Shown here in pieces: positions 31,756 to 40,529 of a DNA stretch of 64,000 nucleotides. The stretch comes from Pyrenophora tritici-repentis (taxonomy: Eukaryota; Ascomycota; Dothideomycetes; Pleosporales; Pleosporaceae). The notes under the pieces were generated by a model that saw only the letters and a program-made list of their open reading frames with translations, did not search any database and was not told the origin of the DNA. The position numbers and the translations under genes were made by a program. The stretch covers positions 434,001 through 498,000 of the forward strand of contig NC_089393.1 in assembly GCF_003171515.1 (NCBI RefSeq), in the 5' to 3' direction. Position 1 is the stretch's first letter, and each line of letters begins with the position of its first letter.

Positions 31756-34255
31756 ACTGAGATAAATGCTCCTGTACTTTTGAGATTTCTTCCTCTGATA
31801 GTGTGCGCGCTAGTCCAGAAGCTGAGGTAGTTGTTGGCTGTATACCAAGCCTCTTCCAGCTCTTCAAGCTCTGCAAAGCTGAAATAAGCTCTGGCTTCAT
31901 ATGGAGTCTCCGGGTGCCTAACATGTCGCCAAGCTCGCTGAAAGTCCGCTCACAGTCTGCCGCTGCTGCTGGTATTGTTAGGACGTCAATAGCGAACTTT
32001 GAGAGTATAGGGAACTGCCCAGCAACTGACTCCCAGTATAGAAGCGGATTAAGAGACAGCCAATCCTCCTCAGCTAACGCTGGTTGCCGCTTCCATATCT
32101 CATACTCATCCTCAGCAAGGCTTGCCTCTAACTGCCGTGTGCTTTGCTCAATTGACGACTGTAGAAAAGCTGATCGCGACGTTGAAATCCCTAGCCGGGG
32201 CTTCTTACGCGGCGGCGTTACAGTGTGAGCTGAAGTGGCTGCAGAGTCCTTCCGCCCCTGCCACATGCGCAGGAATGCCCGGTGGTTATTGTCAAGCCAG
32301 CCGTCGCGATAGTGGACACCGTCACGGGCAGTGACATGGGTGTCAGGCACCTTCCAGAGCGCTGAGAGGTGGTGTTTGTAGTGCGGGTGTAGTATTGTAG
32401 CAGTGTAGTAGACAGGCGCGTTATCGAATTTTGCGTAGTACTCAGCAAGCTTACAATGCGCAAGGTTAACGTTTGTAATAAGATGATCTTCAGGCGCATC
32501 TAGATCTTCGTAATTTACATCCTTAAGGCGGTCTTTGAGAGCCTCAAGCTGGTCAAGAAGCCACTCAAACGTTACTAGAACTTCCCATATAGCGCCGTGT
32601 CGGCCGTGTCGGCCGCGACCTTCAAGTAGCCGTGTAGCTTCGGCAAATGGCTCAAGGAGTCGAATGTATTCTGTTATTGTCGCCCAGTCCTTGCCGTTTA
32701 GACCCCCTTCGCGTATATATAACCGTGGCTGGGCAGCAGGGAGCTGCTCACGATTCTTCCGGCGTCGTGAGGTTGCTGTTGCAGCACTATGCTCCTCAAG
32801 TTTACACTCAATATAGCCATCGATAGGGCCGTGTAGCTCAGCTGCACGGACAAACGTGTTGAAATAGCTATTCCAGCGTGTCTTAACAGGCTTCACAAGC
32901 TGCCGGATGTGGGGTGTAACACCTAGAGACTCTGCCTCCTCGCACTGTAGGCGCTCTAGTAGTTGTCGAGTTTGAGGCGTACAGATAGACGCAATCACGT
33001 CAAAGAGGACGCCAACAGGACCGTATTTGCGCCACTCATCCATGTACTTCTCCTCTTCCTCAAGGTGTGCGGCTTCATTCTCGTACGCGCTACGGTCTTT
33101 GCCCCAAATTACTAATTGTGCGCTTAGGTTGAGTATATGGCAGCAGCACCGCAGCCGCCGCTCGCTTGCGATAAAGCCAAACTCCTCTGCTAAGGACTCA
33201 ACTGCAGTATCATTGTTACTTGCGTTGTCAAGCACAAAGTACCCAACCCTCGCGTTGTCAACGCCAAATAGCCGAAGTATTGTTGTTGCTGCAGCGGCAA
33301 TATTATTGCCAGTGTGCGCCCCGTGTAGCTCAGGCAACCCAAGCAGGTGGTCAACTAGCTTGCCCTCGCTGTTAAGGTAATGTACGCAGAGGCCAGTAAA
33401 AGCATACTGCCCACCAGTTGAAGTCCAGTTGTCGAATGACACGTGTATAAGCGACCGGGCTTCGCGAAGGTAGTTGGCAATAGCTGGTATGTATGTATTG
33501 TACTCAGTAATAATATGATCCTGGAGCGTTTGGTGGCTACGCCAAAGGAGAGCTTCGGCTAGCGGGCTCACGGCCGCAATCATGGCTCGAAACTGCGGCG
33601 TTTCTATTACGCGAAGGCTCTGGTTGTCCGCGACTACCCAGTCCTTCAGCGCGTCCTGAAATCGAGAGGTTGAAAAGCTTGCTGCCATCTCGTTTGCTAC
33701 CTCTTGCGATACTTCTATCCCTTTAGACCTCATAATATGTACTTGGGACTTTGCGAGCGCGCCCATAATATTGCCCTCCCGGCTAGCAATTGGTACAGGT
33801 CCGTTAGGTCCGTGTGAGTGTCCAGGCTTGTTGCTTGAGAGGTGTCGGCCGGCGTTTGTAGTGCTGTCAGCCTCGTAGCAAGCCTCCTGCTTCCGTCGTT
33901 GATGGCAGTACCGGCAAAGCCAGTAGTTTTTCTTGTACTTGCGGTGCCAGACGGCCCAGCCGTGGCGGTAGATCCAGCTTTTTGGCCCACCGCGACTATT
34001 ACGCTCAACCTGGCGCCGCTCAAGATACGGCACACGCTTAAAATCAAGCCCGTCGTAATTGTCGTCGTCGTCGTCGTCGTCGCCGTCGTTGGGGAAGTCC
34101 GCCTGTACTGCCAAGGGCTCATCAGCCTGGGCCTCGCTCGCAGTATCGCCAACAGTAGGCGCGTTTGATAGCGATGGTAGAGGAGAATTGCGCTTGTCGC
34201 ATTCTACAAGGCGGCGAGGGCCTGAATTAGAGGGAGTAGACATGAAGTACACCAA
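31742..34255 (-). CDS. hAT-family transposase
   Basis: Uninterrupted 837-codon frame (an alternative start, MSTPSNSG, is at 34243) encoding a cut-and-paste transposase. Features in order: an acidic N-terminus with a run of seven Asp; a BED-type zinc-finger region (YWLCRYC then GRHLSSNKPGH, about 115-145); the catalytic-core motif VSFDNWTSTGGQYAF with the first Asp; YFVLDNASNNDTAVE with the second; the CCCHILNLSAQ block typical of hAT; and the C-terminal dimerisation region (PILSKFAIDVLTIPAAAADC, ERTFSELGDMLGTRRLHM). All landmarks are present, and length and layout fit active fungal hAT elements. The gene occupies almost the whole element, ending just inside the left subterminal repeats. Confidence 0.94.
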   Translation of the reverse strand: MVYFMSTPSNSGPRRLVECDKRNSPLPSLSNAPTVGDTASEAQADEPLAVQADFPNDGDDDDDDDNYDGLDFKRVPYLERRQVERNSRGGPKSWIYRHGWAVWHRKYKKNYWLCRYCHQRRKQEACYEADSTTNAGRHLSSNKPGHSHGPNGPVPIASREGNIMGALAKSQVHIMRSKGIEVSQEVANEMAASFSTSRFQDALKDWVVADNQSLRVIETPQFRAMIAAVSPLAEALLWRSHQTLQDHIITEYNTYIPAIANYLREARSLIHVSFDNWTSTGGQYAFTGLCVHYLNSEGKLVDHLLGLPELHGAHTGNNIAAAATTILRLFGVDNARVGYFVLDNASNNDTAVESLAEEFGFIASERRLRCCCHILNLSAQLVIWGKDRSAYENEAAHLEEEEKYMDEWRKYGPVGVLFDVIASICTPQTRQLLERLQCEEAESLGVTPHIRQLVKPVKTRWNSYFNTFVRAAELHGPIDGYIECKLEEHSAATATSRRRKNREQLPAAQPRLYIREGGLNGKDWATITEYIRLLEPFAEATRLLEGRGRHGRHGAIWEVLVTFEWLLDQLEALKDRLKDVNYEDLDAPEDHLITNVNLAHCKLAEYYAKFDNAPVYYTATILHPHYKHHLSALWKVPDTHVTARDGVHYRDGWLDNNHRAFLRMWQGRKDSAATSAHTVTPPRKKPRLGISTSRSAFLQSSIEQSTRQLEASLAEDEYEIWKRQPALAEEDWLSLNPLLYWESVAGQFPILSKFAIDVLTIPAAAADCERTFSELGDMLGTRRLHMKPELISALQSLKSWKRLGIQPTTTSASGLARTLSEEEISKVQEHLSQFDVR

Positions 34256-34494
34256 GAAGTATTATGGCAACAGTAGTCTAGCGTCGTGTGTATAGCAGAC
34301 GCGACGCGACGCGACGCGAAAGGCTTACTAGGTGCGCACCGGGTAGCGCATTTCCGCAAACTCTAATTAGCTTAAAGCTAGATGCTTTAACTTATATAGG
34401 ATTAGTGTCTTTATATCTAGGACTAGCGCGGCTTCGAAGCCGCACTAAATGTGGCTTTCACAACTCTAAAATACTGCTTTAAAAACAGCTAACG

Positions 34495-34644
34495 TCAGTC
34501 TAACGTCAGTCAGTTCAGTCAGTCTGGAGGCTTCTGAACTGACTGGACTGACGTCCAGCTGCCTCAAGAACTGACTGACTGAACTGAGTCTTGGCAGTCA
34601 GTTCAGTCAGTTCGAACTGAGTTACCTGACTGATAGCAAGTCTG
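34495..34644. repeat. Right subterminal repeats of the hAT element
   Basis: Same ACTGA/CAGTC units as at the left end, including CAGTCAGTTCAG...CTGAACTGACTG inverted pairs and a CGAACTGAGTTACCTGAC copy directly inside the terminal inverted repeat. Confidence 0.75.
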
Positions 34645-34652
34645 GTATCCGA
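34645..34652 (+). repeat. hAT target-site duplication, right copy
   Basis: GTATCCGA, identical to 31558-31565. The host reading frame resumes at 34653. Confidence 0.9.
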
Positions 34653-34989
34653 GCCCACATCGGTCGCCCTGACTCTCGTCTTATACAGACTATTAGGATA
34701 AGCGGTGTATTCGTATACTGGATGGGATATATGCACTATCCGTACCCAGTCTTGAGCTATGACGACTGTCTGTCCTCGCTGCGACACATCGAGATATCAA
34801 ACTCTATATTCATGCCGTTTGGTGACGAGACAGGAATGGAAGAAGTTCGTCAAGGTTTCCGAGAATGGTCTGGAAAACCAGATCTCGCCGTCACCTTTGT
34901 CGAGTAAAAGCATGGACCATGCCAGGGTTGTACTTGGGTTTGCCCTGCTGGGTATGGAGTTTTTCGGGTTGTCATGTGGATGTCAGTCG

Positions 34990-35147
34990 CACAGTTGTCA
35001 ACAAGCAAGTCAAGCCGACTTGATTGTTATCGATAGTGGCAAACAGACCATAGGGATAACCGTGCACGAGGACACGTCCCATAGGATGGTCTGATCCCTT
35101 ATCGATAGAGACTTGATTGAGACTTGACTTGCTTGTTGACAACTGTG
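34990..35147. mobile_element. 158-bp foldback MITE, copy 1
   Basis: Non-coding element with termini CACAGTTGTCAACAAGC..., inverted at the other end. The outer 25 bp of the arms pair perfectly and the inner arms imperfectly. Flanked by an exact 8-bp duplication GTCAGTCG (34982-34989 and 35148-35155), so hAT-mobilised by type. Same length and arm motif as the element at 35626. Confidence 0.88.
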
Positions 35148-35172
35148 GTCAGTCGTGAAAGAGATCGGTAGA

Positions 35173-35390
35173 GCTCTTGTGGAAATCATGTAATCGATGG
35201 AATTTCAGTTTGGTATGTCAAGGGTGGGCATAATGGCACTGTGCAGGTGGATAGTCCAGTGTGACAAAGCTTGGTGGAAATCTTGTGGAAATGATGTAAT
35301 CGACGGATCTTCAGTTTGTATAGTCAGGGATGGGTACAATGGTACTGTGGAGGAGACAAGAGATCCCTGCGTTCCTGTGGATATAAACAT
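35173..35390 (+). repeat. Diverged direct repeat, ~106-bp period
   Basis: Two neighbouring segments (from about 35176 and 35282) share CTTGTGGAAAT, ATGTAATCGA, TTCAGTTT and ATGGCACTGTG/ATGGTACTGTG blocks at constant spacing. An old tandem duplication lying between the two MITEs. Confidence 0.7.
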
Positions 35391-35625
35391 CAATGACATC
35401 CTGCAATCTATGGCGGAATACCTTGTTTGACCTGAAACTCATGGAGACCGGTGGCTAGCTTATGAAATTGTACATGTAATACATAGTATTAAGGAGAATT
35501 ACCAGGTAGATCCATTACAGTTGTATCAGCAGCAGCGCTGTGCACTTTATCCTTCACTACTGAATCAAAGGCCCCTTTTCATCATAAATACTTCAGTTGC
35601 CGGTACATCTAGCTGTTCTGTCGCT

Positions 35626-35783
35626 CAGAGATGTCAACAAGCAAGTCAAGCTGGCTTGATTCTTATCGATTGCAGATCACAGACCATTCTCTGGGACGTG
35701 CCACTGTGCACGAGCCTCTATATTGTCTGTGATCTGCAATCGATAAGAATCAAGCCAGCTTGACTTGCTTGTTGACATCTCTG
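35626..35783. mobile_element. 158-bp foldback MITE, copy 2 (perfect hairpin)
   Basis: Termini CAGAGATGTCAACAAGC..., flanked by an exact 8-bp duplication CTGTCGCT (35618-35625 and 35784-35791). The first and last 59 bp are perfect inverted complements around a 40-nt loop. It shares the TCAACAAGCAAGTCAAG arm core, ACAGACCAT and GTGCACGAG with copy 1. No coding capacity. Confidence 0.9.
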
Positions 35784-35791
35784 CTGTCGCT

Positions 35792-37359
35792 GACACCTGC
35801 ACGTTGAACAGTTAATTGCGCCATAGCACGTACTTAGTCTGCAGCCGCTATTTAGACTAAATTTTATCTCGTATTCATAGCAGTCTCTTCATTGATCGGA
35901 TATTGGATCATACGACAAAACATGCAGGGATACTGCGTTCAGGGTGAGCGAGCTATGTACATACTCTCATCTTCTTGTATTTGAGCAACTTCCCGTTCGA
36001 CCCATTTCCCTCCGACTACTCGATTCCAACTGTCCACTTTCAACTAAGGTTGAGATTCAACATCACGTTGTCCCTGCCTACAAGAAACAAGCCTACTACG
36101 AGAAGAATGAACCAAATGATAGCTGACTAAGGTTAGCGATCAAGTGCATTGTGTGGTACCGAACAGAGAATTCTTGTAGATTTTTCCGCTTCCACAAAGC
36201 AGGGACCGACTGTACCATTGTAAAAAAAACATCATTCTGCTCCTATATCCATCCTTGCTATTGTAATGCCACTACAATGAACAGCTGATCTGTGTCTCAC
36301 TCGTCTTTTGCAGTTCTACGCTTCTAGGTGAACAACGAAGACCGCTACGAAGGTTTACCCAACAACACTGCGAAAACGTCGGAAGCACTCGAGCAGTCGC
36401 CACTGAGAAAAGCTTCTGATGTGACATCTAATGCATAAAAGAAACTACTAAATATGCACTGGTACTCTCTGCGGGCGTCAAATCTATGCAGCCAAGATGA
36501 GACAGACCGTGTATATCCTCCCAGTGTCCTCTAACGAGAAAACCACACCATGATGACAATACAAATCTTTGTCCACGGACAGGTCACTCTTTGCTATGGT
36601 GACGGCTAAAAATTATACAACTAGTAACCGTAGCACTTATTGATTACAAAGCCAAAGGCAAGCGTTAGGACAGCATTGGTGGATCCTGATTAATCTTAAG
36701 GCCAGATGTATTCTATTGACAAGAAGGGTGTTAAAGAACGTTGAGTTGGACTCAGGCGGAGGGGGGGTTGGTTGGTTGGTTTCGGAATTGTAGCGCCAGA
36801 GTGTACAATAGTGAAAGGGATAATGGTATTTACCAAGTTCATGGGCTTGTAAAGTAATTGAGGGATAAAATCATACTAGAGCTATTGTTGGTGATACTAC
36901 ATGTAACAGGTTCTAGTATGTCGCTGACTGGGGTGGTCCAGACGAAAACCTTTATCCTTCTTTGCCCACCATGCTAATAGCTGACAGCGTCTATCGTACC
37001 CATCCAAGTCCTATTAGCGCAGTCTTGTGTTCTCTCTGTTAGTACACACTACGGTTGCTGTACTGCAGCCGCGTTCATCCCCGCGTATCAATAACCTCTC
37101 ACACCGTACTGGCGCAACGCGAATGTCTGTTGTATACCATCTGATGTTTCCTCATATGATACGCCTGTTCGGGATCGTCTCGGCGCGGTAATGGGACAGA
37201 TGTTCGAGTTGTCATTGACTTCTGCTACACAGAATCAGTGAATGCTTTCTCTCGAAAGACGCCATAGATCGTACCCTAGGACATCCTATTCCTCATGTAT
37301 GCTACCCATATGTCTTGACCATATGTGATGATGCTTCTTTCTATGCCGCAACTCGGTGT
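35792..37359. other. Gene-poor stretch after the MITEs
   Basis: No supported gene. A 60-codon frame at 35944-36126 is too short and motif-free to call. A GGTTGGTTGGTTGGTT run lies at about 36770. Confidence 0.45.
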
Positions 37360-37941
37360 TCATCCCCCAACGATGCGCCTCGCCCTCCGCCCTGAGGCGT
37401 CCAACTCCCAAAACCGCCTTTCCAGGGCTCGACTTTCGCGAACCCGTGAGCGTCGAAGCATCATGTGAGAGGAATGTAGTGGGGTTCTCGAGGACTGCTT
37501 ATGGCGAGATCGACGAGGAGCGGCGGGGAGTTTTGTAGGCGATGCGAAAGCCGAGTCTTTGCGTTGGGGTGAGGTGTAGGGTGGAGTTGGAAAGGACTGC
37601 AAATTACGATGCGAGGTCTTGGGCGATGGTGAGGGTGAAGGAGTTGGTGTGAGTTGTGGAGATTGTCGGCCCCAGCTAAGTTCGGGAGTTTTGTTGTACG
37701 GCACTCGTTTGGGGGGCGCTTCGGTGTTGCCAGTCGCCTCCAGCTGATCCTGTAGCCTCGAAAGCGCAGCGAAGAGGGGCAGGGTGATGTATTGTTGCTC
37801 GTATATCCTTTGGACGGCGTCTGGTATTACAGGCGAACGTGGCGGCGATGCCATGCTATGTTGTGGTGATGTCATGCCGAAAGGAGTGTTGAGATGAAGC
37901 GCGTCGACGTCCTCACATCTTGGCGGTTCTTCCCTCAACAA
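37360..37941 (-). CDS. Hypothetical Pro/Ser-rich basic protein
   Basis: 193 codons, or 171 aa from the second Met (37875, MTSPQHSMASPP). Function not recognised. A short helix-like segment, IPDAVQRIYEQQYITLPLFA followed by ALSRLQDQLEATG, lies in the N-terminal half. Ser/Pro-rich disorder follows (TPTPSPSPSPKTS, SFPTPPYTSP), then a strongly basic C-terminus ending ERRFWELDASGRRARRIVGG. The head-to-head position with the kinase gene leaves about 100-170 bp for both promoters. Codon composition looks coding; no targeting signal. Could be a nuclear adaptor, but nothing proves it. Confidence 0.6.
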   Translation of the reverse strand: MLREEPPRCEDVDALHLNTPFGMTSPQHSMASPPRSPVIPDAVQRIYEQQYITLPLFAALSRLQDQLEATGNTEAPPKRVPYNKTPELSWGRQSPQLTPTPSPSPSPKTSHRNLQSFPTPPYTSPQRKDSAFASPTKLPAAPRRSRHKQSSRTPLHSSHMMLRRSRVRESRALERRFWELDASGRRARRIVGG

Positions 37942-38043
37942 CCCCCTAGCCGGATTGGGGAACCCCCGCCCGCGTTATCAACCCCATCTCTTCATGTTAC
38001 TTTCACCTCAACCAACACCAACCAATACCTTTATTTGGACTTG

Positions 38044-39788
38044 ATGGCATCACCTGGCGGTGATACGGAGCCTGATGTGTCATCATGGGACAATGTGTTT
38101 CTCGGAGTGTCTAATGGCGATTTTGCGCGGCTAGTGCCACACTCTCCGGCGGCACGCAGACTCTTTGGTCAAGTCGTTCGGCTCCTTGAGAGTGATGGCA
38201 ACAGTTGGCATCACGTCCGCAGATTCATTCACTATGAAGTCACCCATGCTGACGAAAGTACTACTGATAGTAGTTTCAACACTGTCACTAGCTTGCCCGC
38301 CAGACATGAACCTCTTCATGACTTTTGCGGTTATTACCGACTTAACATGACTATTCCACCTGCAAATCAAGGGCTGGGTTGGATCATGGGAAGTTCCAGA
38401 CCGAACAAGCCAGATAATTTTGTAGATTTCCTTCTCGCTCCGTTCACCAATGAACATGCTCTTCATTCACGCCACTGCAGGCTGCGACGCATGCTCGAGA
38501 CGGGAGTGTTAATTGCTGTATCTGATAGCAGGAAGGTAATAGTTTGCCGTTCTATTAGTGCACCGTCCACTCATTCACACTCTAGGTTAGTGTCGATGGC
38601 AGGACTCTCCAACGAGACACCAAGAGAGAGCAGGACGAACAAGACTACCAAGCCTCTCTCCAACATGGCACCAGCATCCGGCTCGGTGACCTCACTTATA
38701 TGCTCGTCTACACAGACCTGAACCGGGAACAACAAGAACACGAACTGCAAGAAGCCTTGGAAAAGGTCAGTGCTGTGGCCACCAACCCCAGCATGCTTCT
38801 ATCACCAACGCCATCTAAGCCCACTATCGACTACCATGGTTATAGCATCTTTGATGCCAATCTTCACGGCACGACAAGCACAGTATCTCTAGGATATGAC
38901 AAGGCAAACGGGAAGCCAGTCGCCGTCAAAATGGTCAAATGCACTGCTGCACAATTCAAGGATCTTCGAAGAGAAATCAGTATCCTAGGCCGCCTCAATC
39001 ATGCAAGTCACCATCCAAACCGCGAAAAGCACAACTAACTTTCCACCAAGAAGAATGTATGCAAACTCGACAAAGTCATCAACTGGGATCCATTCGCCAA
39101 CCCACGTGACTGGCGTCAGGACGAGGGACCAACCGTGGGCCTTGTCATGTCACCACCAGCAACTTCCGGAGCGCTACAATTACTCGCAACCTGGAAATCT
39201 TTCCCCGTTCCCGCTACTTTTCTTCGCGACTCTGTGCACCAGATAGCATCCGGTCTCGCTCATGTCCACAGCCTCGACATACTCCACCGCGATATAAAAC
39301 CCAACAATATAGTCTACCGCTCCACAAACCCCGTACACGCCATCATCGTCGACTTTGGATGCAGCGATCTGGGCCCAAAAAGCACTCGTCATGATAGAGG
39401 CACCATGACGTATCTCGCTCCGGAGGTAATAAGAATAAAAGACAGCGAATCATCTGAGCCGTTTTCCCTCCCATCAGATGTGTGGAGTCTAGGTGTCACG
39501 GTGGTAGACTTCCTCATGGGTAAGCCGTTCCACCAACAGCTCGGTAGAGCGTCAATATATCAGTCCTTCAAGAGGACCATGGCAGAGAATACAGTTGAAT
39601 TGCACCACCCGCTTTTCTGGGATCTTGCACTCGAGCTTCTGGCTTGGGATCCGGAGAGTAGACCGTCGGCCATGCAAGTAGCTCAACGCTTCACAGTCCG
39701 GCAAGAAAGCCTTCTCAAGGCAGATTCTCGACGCGGGTCTGTGAACGAAGAGTCGTCGTTGGCTAAGCGTGAGAAATTGCAAAGCTGA
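38044..39788 (+). CDS. FHA-domain serine/threonine protein kinase
   Basis: Three exons, 38044-38535, 38586-39002 and 39051-39788, give 548 aa. Intron 1 is 50 bp (donor GTAATA); intron 2 is a 48-bp GC-AG intron (donor GCAAGT). N-terminal FHA-like module (about 100-205): GWIMGSS (the G.iGr-type turn), ALHSRHCRLRR (S-R-H phosphothreonine-binding motif), VSVDGRTL and GTSIRLGDLTYMLVY, the FHA end. The kinase domain follows: Gly-loop LHGTTSTVSLG, invariant Lys279 in PVAVKMVK, HRDIKPNN with catalytic Asp384, DFG at 404, and an APE motif at about 426-428. All catalytic residues are present. The FHA-then-kinase order resembles Chk2/Rad53/Cds1 checkpoint kinases, but the divergent FHA and short activation segment argue against simple orthology. 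Confidence 0.85.
39003..39050 (+). other. GC-AG intron in the kinase gene
   Basis: A 48-bp intron, donor GCAAGT, branch-like CTAAC, acceptor CCAAG. Using it joins RLNH to KNVCKLDKV, as expected between kinase subdomains III and IV; otherwise the frame stops at 39038. Confidence 0.75.
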
Positions 39789-40529
39789 GATGCCAAGTAA
39801 TCGCGCAAATAGAAGTTCCGGGCAATAATAAGCTTCAGAACGCTGTGAATTTCTGAACAGCTTAATCTGTAGATTTGCTACATGTACATGATTGTATATC
39901 TAAGATGCTAGAGAAGGGCGATATCGTTCCGTGACGAGTAGACAAATCATTAGTACAGAACATACTTGTGGCGTCCTAGCAGAAATTCACACTACAGTAG
40001 TAGTCAGGATACGCAAGATTTGATTTGATTGTATCTACTCTAGCGGAGAGATGTACAAAAAAGACCAATTCCGGGCTAATCTACGGCGTTTCTAGCTTTC
40101 AACGTAACGTCCCGTGAAGAGAATGATAAGGGTCATTTTTTCCGGGAGTAAGCAGCAAGGTCTATACCCAGACATCCGAGTGCAAATGACAAAAGTAACA
40201 AACACATTAATCAACCCCCCAAGCCAAAGCAAAAACTAACAGCTTCATTTCGATACTAGGGTATAAGATGAGAACCAGCAAGATACCACACAGTTTCCTT
40301 CCCACTCCACTCCACTCCCACATCGTCAGTTTAACCCCGATAGCAGTAATTAAAACGCCAATGCATCCAACGGAACCAATCGTGTGCGTGCCTTTCTTTA
40401 CTCTGCTGTGAATGCGGATATATCATGAAGCCCGCCCTAAGCCCCACCAGACCCCACCAAACTCCTACGCCAGTACCAATATATCTTCATCATGACAAAA
40501 GCTTGCGTATATTCCCCGAGTCGGGGGAC
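39789..40529. other. Convergent intergenic region
   Basis: 3' flanks of the kinase (+) and the next gene (-). Short random frames only. Confidence 0.5.

Larger units (their letters stand above)
31566..34644 (-). mobile_element. Complete hAT DNA transposon (3079 bp)
   Basis: The left end CAGAGTTGCTATCAGTCAG and the inverted right end CAGACTTGCTATCAGTCAG match in 18 of 19 bases, starting with the CAG typical of hAT termini. Exact 8-bp duplications flank it. One transposase gene runs on the minus strand. Both ends carry dense subterminal repeats built from ACTGA/CAGTC units. Intact ORF, near-perfect ends and perfect duplication point to a recent insertion and possible autonomy. Confidence 0.93.
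31062..34907 (+). pseudogene. PAELR-type protein, copy 2, split by a hAT transposon
   Basis: Paralogue of the gene at 30116. Exon 1 is 31062-31111 (starting MGANQSSHRR), followed by an intron with a GC donor (GCAAGT at 31112, acceptor TATAG ending 31162); only this boundary gives the right phase. The intron is phase 2, like that of copy 1. Exon 2 starts 31163 and shows PLLRLPRKIRNKMYDYVLVG, a Gln/Glu repeat (EQMQEQVQEQVQ), and LALLFTCRQTHNEFIALFYS. At 31566 the frame is interrupted by a complete 3079-bp hAT element with target duplication GTATCCGA. The frame resumes at 34653, straight after the second duplication copy, and runs 84 more codons to TAA 34905-34907 (ending DLAVTFVE). Apart from the insertion no stop or shift is seen. 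As it stands the gene would yield a truncated product. Confidence 0.85.
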
